Source of the DNA: Clostridia bacterium
Lineage (GTDB): Bacteria > Bacillota > Clostridia > Oscillospirales > CAG-272
DNA length: 54,181 nucleotides
Assembly: GCA_017415485.1 (NCBI GenBank)
Contig: JAFQGP010000018.1
Location: forward strand, 1 to 54,181
Direction: 5' to 3'
Shown: positions 25,060 to 33,156 of the stretch, piece by piece
Layout of the letters: every line of letters begins with the position of its first letter
Numbering within the stretch: position 1 is the stretch's first letter
Notes under the pieces: model-generated
Databases searched by the model: none
The model's input: the letters and a program-made list of their open reading frames with translations, nothing else
Told to the model about the DNA's origin: nothing
Translations under genes and position numbers: made by a program

Positions 25060-25214
25060 AAGATCCACCGGTTTCTTTTGTTGCGGCAAGGAAACGATCG
25101 CCGCAACCTTTCCGCAATAATAATTTGCCCTCCTTGACTGATTTAATGTGTAGCAAAATTCGATTCCCGTGCCATTTTTTATAAAAATAATTTGTTAATA
25201 AACTAATTAATATC

Positions 25215-25242
25215 TTGACTTTTCGCAAAAATCTGCTATAAT
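25215..25242 (+). promoter_or_regulatory. Promoter of the second marR-ABC operon
   Basis: TTGACT (25215-25220) and TATAAT (25237-25242), spacer 16 bp. The marR start codon is 257 bp downstream because the MITE-like element lies in the leader. Confidence 0.85.
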
Positions 25243-25246
25243 ATTG

Positions 25247-25268
25247 ATTAGTTTACGAACAAACTAAT
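25247..25268. promoter_or_regulatory. Likely MarR operator
   Basis: A perfect 8 bp inverted repeat ATTAGTTT-ACGAAC-AAACTAAT lies 4 bp after the -10 box. The half-site AAACTAATT also occurs at 25200-25208 upstream of the -35 and at 25473-25481 beyond the inserted element. Confidence 0.75.
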
Positions 25269-25270
25269 TT

Positions 25271-25468
25271 AGCCGATTGTAGAATTATGCAAATATCAAT
25301 AGAATCTGTTTTTTCGGTGGCTTTGCCGCCGAAAAAACACCTTTTAGACGAGCTTTGCGAGTCCGCGCGCCGAGGGGAGCCGTAAAAATCGAAGATTTTT
25401 GCGGCGGCGATAATGGCGCGCATCCCCGCAGAGCGGGGCAATTGTAAAACGCAGTTTTACAATTGGCT
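25271..25468. mobile_element. MITE-like element R2, copy B (complete, reverse orientation)
   Basis: A 198 bp element running AGCCGATTGTAGAAT to TTTTACAATTGGCT, the reverse of copy A, with the 27 nt palindrome at 25439-25465. The flanks carry GAACAAACTAATTT (25257-25270) and AAACAAACTAATTC (25469-25482), 12 of 14 identical, the mark of a target duplication. Insertion lies between the marR operator and the marR ribosome binding site. No ORF is inside. Confidence 0.82.
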
Positions 25469-25498
25469 AAACAAACTAATTCACAGAAGGAGTTTATT

Positions 25499-25960
25499 AT
25501 GAAAAAGTCACCACTAACAGATGATATGCTGACACCGGCAATGTTGATAGGGCATATTTCGCGCGCGCAAAGATGCACTCTGCGTTCGCGCGAAAATGAT
25601 CCGATAATGACGCAGAACAGCTGTCGATCCATTCTTTTTTGCCTTTCCCGTGAAGAGGGGATCACCCAGCTTGAGCTTTCGCGCCGCGCGGGGCTCAAGC
25701 CGCCCACCGTCAGCGTTGCGCTGAAGCATCTCGAGGACGAGGGCTACGTCATCCGCGAGACCGACGAGGATGACAAGCGCGCCGCGCGTGTTTATCTTTC
25801 CGACAAGGGTCACGCCCTGAGAAGAGATAACGACGAACGCTTTGTCACTGTCGATAACGAAATGATGGAGGGCTTCTCGCCCGAGGAGATCAAGCTTTTG
25901 CGCTCGATGCTTCTGCGTATCCGCGATAATCTTGAAAAGCCGAAAGGAAGAGAAGAATGA
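25499..25960 (+). CDS. MarR-family regulator of the second ABC exporter
   Basis: A 153-residue winged-helix regulator with ITQLELSRRAGLKPPTVSVA as the helix-turn-helix and RETDEDDKRAARVYL as the wing (DxR signature). The ATG at 25499 follows AGAAGGAG; the in-frame TTG at 25463 is inside the MITE-like element and not needed. Its stop overlaps the next gene by 4 nt. It is only distantly similar to the MarR at 8468-8953, although the operon design is the same. It probably represses its own operon from the operator at 25247-25268. Confidence 0.9.
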   Translation: MKKSPLTDDMLTPAMLIGHISRAQRCTLRSRENDPIMTQNSCRSILFCLSREEGITQLELSRRAGLKPPTVSVALKHLEDEGYVIRETDEDDKRAARVYLSDKGHALRRDNDERFVTVDNEMMEGFSPEEIKLLRSMLLRIRDNLEKPKGREE

Positions 25961-27774
25961 AAAAACTGCTTCCGTATCTCAAACCATATTGGTTCGTGGC
26001 GCTCGTCTCACCGCTGATGATGATCGGCGAGGTGCTTGGCGACCTTTGCTTACCTTATTTAATGTCATACATAGTCAATTTCGGTGTAGAAGGGTATTCT
26101 CCCGTCGATCCCGAGCACGGTTCTCCGCTTGCCGCAAAGCTGATCGATATTTTCCTCGGTGCAGATGCGACGAGAATGGAAATCATCATTCTTTTCGGTA
26201 TTCTGATGCTCTGCGTCACGCTTGTCGGCGGATTTTTCGGAACGTTCTGCGCCTACACCGCCGCAAAGGCTTCGCAGGGATTTGGCAATGACCTTCGCCG
26301 CGATGCTTATTCGCGCGTGATGTCGCTTTCAGTCGAGCAGACCGATAAGTTCACCACGGGTTCGCTCGTCACGAGAATGACGAACGACATCACGATCCTT
26401 GTCGAATTTGTCGAGCATATGCTCCGTATGGTCGTGCGCTCGCCCATGTTCTTCATCGGCGGCACGGTGATGTTGCTTTCGCTCAACGTCAGATTCGGTC
26501 TTGTGCTTCTTTGCACTCTCCCGCTTCAGCTTTTTGCGATGGTCTTCGTCATCCGCAAGGCTGTTCCGCTTTTCTCCGAGGTGCAGAAGAAGCTTGACCG
26601 TATAAACTCGGTCGCGCGCGAAAATATCAGCGGCGCGAGAGTCATCAAGGCTTACGTTCGCGAGGACTACGAATGCGAGCGCTTTGAAGGCGCGAACAGC
26701 GAAATGCGCGACACGAACCTCAAGGTTCAGCTCCTTTTGACATTTATTAACCCCATCCTCATCGTTTCGCTCGCTTTTGCAACGGTTGCCATCATCTATA
26801 TCGGGGGTCTGCAGACGCAGATCGAGGCTTCGGGTATGACCACGGGTACCGTTATGGCGGCGATCACGTACGTCACACAGGTCGTCAACTCGCTTATGAT
26901 GCTGACGATGATCTTCCAGACCATCTCCCGCGCGGGCGCTTCCTCAAAGAGAATCGTCGAGGTCCTCGAATCCGATCCCGTCATCAAGGGCGGTAATGAA
27001 AAGGACGGAAGAAGCTCCGAGATCGCAATCGAATTTAAGGACGTTGATTTCAAATATCCGGGCACAACCGGCAAAAACGTGCTTTCGGATATATCCCTGA
27101 CCGTCAAAAAGGGCGAGACCCTTGCAGTTATCGGCGCGACGGGCTCGGGCAAATCCTCGCTCATTTCGCTCATTCCGAGATATTACGATGCCGCAAAGGG
27201 CAAGGTATATATTGAAGGAAGAGATATTGCCGAATACGATCTGCCCTCGCTGCGCAAAAAGATCGGCTACGTTATGCAGAAGAGCGAGCTCTTCTCTGAT
27301 ACGATAGCCAACAATATCAAATGGGGCAAGGATGACGCCACCGATGGAGAGATCCGCGAGGCGGCGGCTATCGCGCAGGCGGATTCCTTCGTCAACGAAT
27401 TTACCGAGGGATATGATACCTTTATCGCCGAAAAGGGCGCGTCGCTTTCGGGCGGACAGAAGCAGCGTCTTTCTATCGCCCGCGCTATCGTCAGACGTCC
27501 CGAGATCCTCATTCTTGACGATGCGACCTCCGCGCTTGACCTTGCAACCGAGGCAAAGCTGCAGACCGCGCTCCGCGAGGCTATGAAGGATACCACCGTC
27601 GTTATGGTCGCGCAGAGGATCGCAAGCGTGCGCCACGCGGACAGAATTGCCGTCATTGAATCCGACGGACGCATTCTTCATTGCGCTCCGCACGAGGAAT
27701 TGCTCAAGATAAGCGAAACCTATCGCGACATCTGCGCTTCGCAGAGACAGAACGTAGAAGGAGGTGCAAAATAA
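25957..27774 (+). CDS. ABC exporter half-transporter, degenerate-site subunit (operon 2)
   Basis: A 605-residue ABC exporter half. Six membrane helices lie in residues ~15-320. Walker A GATGSGKSS is near 393, the signature LSGGQ near 497, Walker B LILDD near 518 (Asp in place of Glu) and the H-loop is Gln in VAQR (~553). These are the same replacements as in the subunit at 6717-8471. A 40-residue insert after the first helix (GVEGYSPVDPEHGSPLAA) is typical of the YheI/TmrA-like group. It pairs with the following gene. Confidence 0.92.
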   Translation: MKKLLPYLKPYWFVALVSPLMMIGEVLGDLCLPYLMSYIVNFGVEGYSPVDPEHGSPLAAKLIDIFLGADATRMEIIILFGILMLCVTLVGGFFGTFCAYTAAKASQGFGNDLRRDAYSRVMSLSVEQTDKFTTGSLVTRMTNDITILVEFVEHMLRMVVRSPMFFIGGTVMLLSLNVRFGLVLLCTLPLQLFAMVFVIRKAVPLFSEVQKKLDRINSVARENISGARVIKAYVREDYECERFEGANSEMRDTNLKVQLLLTFINPILIVSLAFATVAIIYIGGLQTQIEASGMTTGTVMAAITYVTQVVNSLMMLTMIFQTISRAGASSKRIVEVLESDPVIKGGNEKDGRSSEIAIEFKDVDFKYPGTTGKNVLSDISLTVKKGETLAVIGATGSGKSSLISLIPRYYDAAKGKVYIEGRDIAEYDLPSLRKKIGYVMQKSELFSDTIANNIKWGKDDATDGEIREAAAIAQADSFVNEFTEGYDTFIAEKGASLSGGQKQRLSIARAIVRRPEILILDDATSALDLATEAKLQTALREAMKDTTVVMVAQRIASVRHADRIAVIESDGRILHCAPHEELLKISETYRDICASQRQNVEGGAK

Positions 27775-29660
27775 TGGCTGAACAGAGACCTCCCGAAAGA
27801 CAGGAAGTTAAGATCGAATTGCGTCCCGGCGGAGGACCCGGCGGCCGCGGCGGTATGAACGCAAGGATCAACCGCGAAAAGCCGAAGAACCTCGGTAAAA
27901 CTATCTCCCGTTTGCTCAGATATTCGGGAAGATCCTCCTGGATACTCCTTTTCCTCATCCTTGCCACGGTTATCGTAACCGTTTCCGACGTTCTCAGCCC
28001 CATGTTCCAGCAGCTTGCGATCGACGAGTTCTATTTCGACGTTGCGGGCAAGCTTGCCGTTGATATGAAGGCTTTGACGCTGGTGCTTGTTGTTATGTTC
28101 GGCGCATACATCATCCGCGCCGCAAGCCAGCTCATTCAGGCGCGCGTTGCCGCGAAGCTCGCGCAGAACACCGTTTACCACATCCGCCGCGATCTTTTCA
28201 ACAAGATCTCAAAGCTTCCCATAAGCTACACCGACCGCCATCGCCACGGCGACATTATGAGCCGTCTTACAAACGATGCGGAAAACGTGTCGACCGCAAT
28301 GTCGCAGTCGCTGACCGCGCTTTTCTCGGGTGTCTTGACGCTTATCGGTGCGCTTTGCATGATGCTTCATTACAGCTGGATCGTCACTCTCGTTGCGATC
28401 GTGACGATACCGATAACTATTTTAGTATCGTCAACTCTGGCGAAAATTATGCGTAAATATTTCATTCGCCGCCAGAAGCTTCTCGGTCAGCTCAACGGGC
28501 AGATCGAGGAGATGGTCACGGGATACAAGACCGTTATGGCATACGGCAAGGAGCCCGACGCCATCGAGAAATTCGGCGATATCTCGGATAATTTCCGCTC
28601 TTGCTCGATCTCGGCGCGCGTTTGGGGCTCGATAATGGGACCCGTGATGAACTTCATCGGAAACCTGCAGTACGTTCTCATCGCCGCAGTCGGCGGATAC
28701 CTAATCCTGAACACCGATCCGCTCACGGGCGCGGCGTTCACCATCGGCTCGGTGCAGGCGATGCTTCAGTATTCAAAGAAATTCTCGCACCCGATCAATA
28801 TGATCGCAAATCAGTATTCAACGATACTGACCGCTCTTGCGGGCGCGGAGAGAATTTTTGACATTCTCGATTCAAAGCCCGAGATCGACGAGGGCAAAGA
28901 AAAAGTCGACATCGCCGCACTTCGCGGAGATATCGAGTTCAAGGATATTGATTTTTCCTATGTCGAGGGCGAAAAGGTCCTCAAGGGGCTTAACCTCAGC
29001 GTCAAGGCGGGTCAGAAGGTTGCCATCGTCGGCGCGACGGGATCGGGCAAAACGACTATCGTAAATCTGCTTACAAGATTCTACGAGCCCGACAGCGGTT
29101 CGATAACGGTTGACGGCGTTGACATCACCACGATCCCGAAGGCTGATCTCCGCCGCGCGATCGCGATCGTTCTTCAGGATACCGTTCTTTTCTCGGACAC
29201 CATCGAGAAGAATATCAAATACGGCAGAGAAGATTCTACCGACGAGGATATGAAGCGCGCGGCGCACACCTCGCACGCGGACTTCTTCATCGACCGTCTG
29301 CCCGAGGGCTACGCGACCGAGCTTGCAGAATCGGGAAGCAACCTCTCGCAGGGTCAGCGCCAGCTTCTTTCGATCTCCCGCGCAGTTCTTGCCGACCCGA
29401 GGATCCTCATCCTCGACGAGGCAACCTCCTCGGTCGATACGAGAACCGAAATGCACATTCAGAAGGCTATGATCGCGCTGATGAAGAATCGTACCTCGCT
29501 CGTTATAGCGCACCGTCTTTCCACCATCCGCGATGCCGATATGATCGTTGTTCTCAATCACGGAAGGATCGTCGAAACGGGCAGCCACGAGGAGCTTCTT
29601 GCCCTCGGCGGCGAGTATCATAAGCTCTATTCGAATCAGTTTGCGGGTATTGCAACGTGA
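27774..29660 (+). CDS. ABC exporter half-transporter, catalytic subunit (operon 2)
   Basis: A 628-residue ABC exporter half with a Gly/Arg-rich N-terminal tail (ELRPGGGPGGRGGM), six membrane helices (~45-335), Walker A GATGSGKTT (~420), a degenerate signature LSQGQ (~524), Walker B LILDE (~545) and the H-loop His (~580). The ATG at 27774 shares one base with the upstream stop and has GGAGG 8 nt before it. Together the two subunits make one consensus and one degenerate ATP site. Substrate unknown. Confidence 0.92.
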   Translation: MAEQRPPERQEVKIELRPGGGPGGRGGMNARINREKPKNLGKTISRLLRYSGRSSWILLFLILATVIVTVSDVLSPMFQQLAIDEFYFDVAGKLAVDMKALTLVLVVMFGAYIIRAASQLIQARVAAKLAQNTVYHIRRDLFNKISKLPISYTDRHRHGDIMSRLTNDAENVSTAMSQSLTALFSGVLTLIGALCMMLHYSWIVTLVAIVTIPITILVSSTLAKIMRKYFIRRQKLLGQLNGQIEEMVTGYKTVMAYGKEPDAIEKFGDISDNFRSCSISARVWGSIMGPVMNFIGNLQYVLIAAVGGYLILNTDPLTGAAFTIGSVQAMLQYSKKFSHPINMIANQYSTILTALAGAERIFDILDSKPEIDEGKEKVDIAALRGDIEFKDIDFSYVEGEKVLKGLNLSVKAGQKVAIVGATGSGKTTIVNLLTRFYEPDSGSITVDGVDITTIPKADLRRAIAIVLQDTVLFSDTIEKNIKYGREDSTDEDMKRAAHTSHADFFIDRLPEGYATELAESGSNLSQGQRQLLSISRAVLADPRILILDEATSSVDTRTEMHIQKAMIALMKNRTSLVIAHRLSTIRDADMIVVLNHGRIVETGSHEELLALGGEYHKLYSNQFAGIAT

Positions 29661-30445
29661 TAAGCGAGCTTGAAAGAGAGAAATTCCGCTCCATCTGCCG
29701 CGCGGTCCTCACCGAAAGGAACGCGGCGGAGGGTGGCGGGATCGGAACTCTCAATGAAAAAAGGATGCATATCGCGCTCAAACGCTTTGTCTGTGCCGAT
29801 GAATCGAAATATGAGATCGACATGGGCAAGCGATTTGTCGCCGACGTCAAGCACGACGAGGAGATCTTCGAGATCCAAACGGGCTCTCTTTATCCACTCA
29901 AGGCGAAGCTTGAGCACTATCTTGAAACCTCGGATTGCCACGTAACCGTCGTTCATCCGCTGCCGATGAAGAAATACCGCGTGTGGATCGACCCCGAAAC
30001 GGGCGAGTCACAGCCGCGTCGCCGCGTTGCGGGGATTTCGAGCGTTTTCGGCGGCGCGCACGAGCTTGTTTACATCTCGGAGGCTCTTGCCACGGGCAGG
30101 GTTGCCGTTTGGTTCCTCTTTATCGAGGAAGAGGAATACCGCTTCCTTGACGGCAAAGGGAAGGACAGAAAGATCCGTTCCTCTCGCTTCGAGCGACTTC
30201 CCGTCGATATCCTCGACGAGGTCGTGTTTGCCGAAAAAAGCGACTATCTCGCCCTGATCCCCGAAGGGCTCGGCGAAAGCTTCACCACCGAGGAATACCG
30301 CAAGGCGGCAAAGATCCCGCACTCAAAACACGCCTATATGGCTCTCGCCGCGCTCGCGAATATCGGAATCATCGAAGAAGCCGAAAAAAAGGGAAGAGCG
30401 AGAGCTTGGAAAAAAGCCACTTGTAAAACTGCGTTTTACAAGTGA
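29657..30445 (+). CDS. PD-(D/E)XK nuclease-like protein, fourth gene of the MarR-ABC operon
   Basis: A 262-residue soluble protein. Residues 30-100 carry a pattern like a PD-(D/E)XK nuclease core: GTLNEKRMHIALKRF (early Glu), VADVKHDEEIFEIQTG (Asp, then ExQ) and a following helix LKAKLEHYLE. The second half looks like a winged-helix tail with TTEEYRKAAKIPHSKHAYMA. The family is not one I can name and nuclease activity is inferred. GTG 29657 overlaps the ABC stop by 4 nt. The last eight codons and the stop come from a MITE-like element, so the native C-terminus was probably replaced. Confidence 0.75.
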   Translation: MISELEREKFRSICRAVLTERNAAEGGGIGTLNEKRMHIALKRFVCADESKYEIDMGKRFVADVKHDEEIFEIQTGSLYPLKAKLEHYLETSDCHVTVVHPLPMKKYRVWIDPETGESQPRRRVAGISSVFGGAHELVYISEALATGRVAVWFLFIEEEEYRFLDGKGKDRKIRSSRFERLPVDILDEVVFAEKSDYLALIPEGLGESFTTEEYRKAAKIPHSKHAYMALAALANIGIIEEAEKKGRARAWKKATCKTAFYK

Positions 30446-30569
30446 GGCGCGCGCTTATCGCCGCCGCCAAAATCTAAGATTTTGACGGCTCCCCTCGGCG
30501 CGCGGACTCGCTTTGCTCGTCTAGGCGGTGTTTTTTCATCGGCAAGGCCGCTGAAAAAACGGATTTTAT
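30415..30569. mobile_element. MITE-like element R2, copy C (right end lost)
   Basis: This copy begins AGCCACTTGTAAAAC and follows the body of copy A (GCGCGCTTATCGCCG, CTCCCCTCGGCGCGCGGA, CTCGCTTTGCTCGTCT) to ACGGATTTTAT. The distal TTTTTACAATCGGCT end is missing. Its terminal palindrome differs from copies A and B but still pairs (ACTTG with CAAGT), which is a compensating change. The left end overlaps the last codons of the nuclease-like gene. Confidence 0.75.
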
Positions 30570-30613
30570 TATATATGGCAGAGTTTAACGATCAAATAAA
30601 AAGGAGATTCAAA

Positions 30614-31783
30614 ATGAAAACGATCAAAATGACCATTTTATCAGCCATTGTGACCGCTCTCACTTTTCTTCTTCTTTCCTGTTCGGGAGAAGCGGGAGGA
30701 GAGATTACAACCGCGGAACCCGAATTGACTCTCGGCGAGCTTCCAGATTATTCGGATGCACACGCCGAGGATGCCCCCTATATCGTGTTTTCTTCTGATC
30801 TTGAACCGATTTCCGAGGAACGCTTTGAAAAGGTAAGGCAGGCACTTTACAATATGCTTTATCAAAATGATATTGACTTTCAATACGAGCAATTCAAGGA
30901 TTCTGACTTGGATAATGCCGCTTTGCTTCAGTATGCGTCGCTATATAAGTCGATTCTTATGAACCCGAATAATCAGCCTTACGACGATTATTTCACGTTG
31001 ATATGCAATTATGTTGGGCGTTACTACGGAACCGTGAACGGATGCGAAATCGTGTGTTTGGCTTCCTTTATTGACAAACACACGGTTTGCGAACTTGGCG
31101 GTGTAAAGATCGAAAGCAAAAATCCCATTTATCTTTTTGCGTGTAAAGATAAAGAAATGATACCGTTGGAGGAGGCTTACGAAAAAGAATGGCTTGCCCC
31201 GACTGATATTTTGCTGATAGCGAAAAGGAATCGAGATTTCAATGAGTGGTGGGAGGAGAATGGTACTCAAGATCTGTCTGCACGTACCTATGTGAAGTAT
31301 ATCCCCGAGCTTGAAGATCTTTCGGATGAAGTGATAGCAGAGATTTACGATTATCTGTATTCTGACATTCGGGAAGAATCCTATGCTTCGATGGTAAGCT
31401 ATCTGCAATCAACTTACGGTGAAAGAATATCTTCGGAAAAGATCGAAGCTCATGCTGCTTTCAATGCCGAAATACAAGAGCGTTCGGCAGAGTATAGCTT
31501 TTTCAGATATCCCAACAGTCACAGTATGGGCTGGAGATATTATGGGATCATCGGCGGATACGTTATTTTGGCAGAGGTTGAACCAACCGATAACGTAAAG
31601 GTCTACAAATTGGGCGAATATGAGATCAAGTTCAGCAACGGCGCTCAAATGTGGGTTTACAGTGCCGAAAAGGGTATGATCGAAATTGACGAAGCTTTCA
31701 AACAGGGGCTTCTGACCGAAGCGGATGTCAGCATTATCCAGGCAAGGTACACGGCTTATGAGGAATATTTAAGAAAGAAATAA
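30614..31783 (+). CDS. Lipoprotein with duplicated YYG domain, paralogue of the ECF partner
   Basis: A 389-residue lipoprotein (lipobox LLLSC, Cys 23). Outside it has SSDLEPISEERF, matching PDLEPISDRT in the 10764-13037 protein, and two copies of the same ~70-residue unit: GRYYGTVNGCEIV, GVKI, IYLFACKD, LEEAYEKEWLAPTDI (~133-207) and WRYYGIIGGYVILA, YEIKF, MWVYSAEKG, IDEAFKQGLLTEADV (~308-381). AAAAAGGAG precedes the ATG at 30614; the ORF upstream is repeat sequence. Function unknown. It may share ligands or regulation with the ECF-linked membrane protein (inference). Confidence 0.82.
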   Translation: MKTIKMTILSAIVTALTFLLLSCSGEAGGEITTAEPELTLGELPDYSDAHAEDAPYIVFSSDLEPISEERFEKVRQALYNMLYQNDIDFQYEQFKDSDLDNAALLQYASLYKSILMNPNNQPYDDYFTLICNYVGRYYGTVNGCEIVCLASFIDKHTVCELGGVKIESKNPIYLFACKDKEMIPLEEAYEKEWLAPTDILLIAKRNRDFNEWWEENGTQDLSARTYVKYIPELEDLSDEVIAEIYDYLYSDIREESYASMVSYLQSTYGERISSEKIEAHAAFNAEIQERSAEYSFFRYPNSHSMGWRYYGIIGGYVILAEVEPTDNVKVYKLGEYEIKFSNGAQMWVYSAEKGMIEIDEAFKQGLLTEADVSIIQARYTAYEEYLRKK

Positions 31784-31787
31784 AAAT

Positions 31788-31816
31788 AACTGCTCCATCG
31801 CGTGAATGGAGCAGTT
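31788..31816. terminator. Bidirectional terminator
   Basis: AACTGCTCCAT and ATGGAGCAGTT pair across a 7 nt loop between the converging lipoprotein and SDR genes, with A and T runs on either side. Confidence 0.85.
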
Positions 31817-31822
31817 TCTTTA

Positions 31823-32587
31823 TTAAAGTGTAGAACCAAAGTCGGTGACGAGTGTCTGACCGGTGATGGCTCTCGATTCGTCGGATGCGAAGAAGAGGAG
31901 CATATTTGCAACGTCCTCGGGCATACAGGGCTGAACCTTGAGGTCATTGTGCTTCATCATCTGACCGAAGATGTTCATATCCATATTTGCGGGATTCATT
32001 CCTGCAACCATGGGGGTGACGATGGTACCGGGGCAGATCGCGTTGCAGCGGACGTTTGTGCCTGCAAAACGGAGTGCGGTGTGTCTTGTCAGACCGATAA
32101 CGGCAGCCTTTGATGCAACATAAGCTGCGCCTCCGCAACCCATAACGCCTGCAACAGATGCGACGTTGACGATCGAGCCGTAGCCCGTTTTTGCCATTTC
32201 GATCGCTACCTCGCGGGTCATGCAGATGGTGCCCTTGGTGTTGATGTCGATAACGCGGTTGATGTCATCATCGTCCACGCTGTCGATCGCCTTCAGTCCG
32301 TTATCAAGAACTCCTGCGTTGTTGATTAGAATGTCGACCTTGCCGAATTTAGCCATAGTCTCGGCTACGACTCTCTTTGCGTCCTCGGGCTTGGATATAT
32401 CACTGACGACGGGAAGAACCTCGCCGCCCGCTTCGCGGATCTTTGCGGCAACCTCTTCGAGCTGTGCTTCGCGGCGCGCCGTGATGACGACGCGTGCACC
32501 CTCGGCGGCAAATTTCTGTGCGGTAGCGGCTCCTACACCCGAGTTACCGCCCGTGATAATGGCAACTTTTCCTTCCAAACGGTTCAT
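31823..32587 (-). CDS. Short-chain dehydrogenase/reductase (classical SDR)
   Basis: A 254-residue NAD(P)-dependent oxidoreductase with the cofactor motif TGGNSGVG (~12-19), NNAG near 89, and the catalytic Ser and Tyr-x-x-x-Lys in VNVASVAG..YVASK. The C-terminal ITGQTLVTDFG is typical of the FabG-like group. ACAGGAGG precedes the ATG. It has its own promoter and terminator, so it is a single-gene unit. Substrate not determinable. Confidence 0.9.
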   Translation of the reverse strand: MNRLEGKVAIITGGNSGVGAATAQKFAAEGARVVITARREAQLEEVAAKIREAGGEVLPVVSDISKPEDAKRVVAETMAKFGKVDILINNAGVLDNGLKAIDSVDDDDINRVIDINTKGTICMTREVAIEMAKTGYGSIVNVASVAGVMGCGGAAYVASKAAVIGLTRHTALRFAGTNVRCNAICPGTIVTPMVAGMNPANMDMNIFGQMMKHNDLKVQPCMPEDVANMLLFFASDESRAITGQTLVTDFGSTL

Positions 32588-32613
32588 TGAAAGATCCTCC
32601 TGTTTATTATTTT

Positions 32614-32642
32614 AGTATATCACAATTCTTTTGGTGTGTCAA
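32614..32642 (-). promoter_or_regulatory. Promoter of the SDR gene
   Basis: TTGACA (32637-32642) and TATACT (32614-32619) on the minus strand, spacer 17 bp. The -35 and spacer lie inside the last codons of the upstream YgjV-like gene. Confidence 0.8.
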
Positions 32643-33156
32643 GCGATTTTTGACGATTTCTTATAAGCCCAATAATCGCCGATGCAAGCACTGCGGCTTC
32701 GTAAATGACGCCGCCGACGGAGAGGACGAGGGCGTTATAGGCGAGGCAGAGAGGGGCTTTTATCAGCATCACCTTGCGCGTGGTTTGCGGATTCGAGAGC
32801 GAAAGACCGATCGCGGCGGCGTAGAGTCCGCACATCAGTATGACTGTGTACCAAGCCTCCCAGGTGAGAATGCTTGTCACGGTTATCATAGTGATGTAGA
32901 ATATCGGCTCAAAAAGGCTGTGACTGCCGCGTTTTGCACGGAAAAAGTAGAGAATGTCGTTGAAGGCAGCCAAGAGATTGAGTGCTGCCGCACCCGGTGC
33001 GCCGATCAGAAGATAATGCAACGCAAATACCAAGGCGCAAGTCGATTGGCAGGCAAGTATCCGCTTCGGCGTTTTCAGCTGGAACGTAACGAATCCGAGA
33101 ACCACCGCCGCTATGCCGAGAAACTGACCTATGTAATAAAGAATATCTTCTATCAT
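32620..33156 (-). CDS. YgjV-family membrane protein
   Basis: A 178-residue protein with about five to six hydrophobic helices. It has the YgjV-type pattern GIAAVVLGFVTFQLKTPKRI, FALHYLLIGAPGAAALNLL and a following YFFRAKRG. Function of the family is unknown. The ATG overlaps the stop of the upstream YwaF-like gene by 4 nt, so these two membrane proteins are made together. Confidence 0.82.
   Translation of the reverse strand: MIEDILYYIGQFLGIAAVVLGFVTFQLKTPKRILACQSTCALVFALHYLLIGAPGAAALNLLAAFNDILYFFRAKRGSHSLFEPIFYITMITVTSILTWEAWYTVILMCGLYAAAIGLSLSNPQTTRKVMLIKAPLCLAYNALVLSVGGVIYEAAVLASAIIGLIRNRQKSLDTPKEL

Noticed and set aside
24797..25228. 143-codon minus-strand ORF before spoIVB
   Set aside because: It is out of frame with SpoIVB for most of its length and has no domain; only the ribosome site problem at its start is kept as a note.
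30482..30613. 44-residue N-terminal extension of the YYG lipoprotein
   Set aside because: These codons are inside or next to the R2 repeat, and a clear ribosome site and lipoprotein signal start at 30614.
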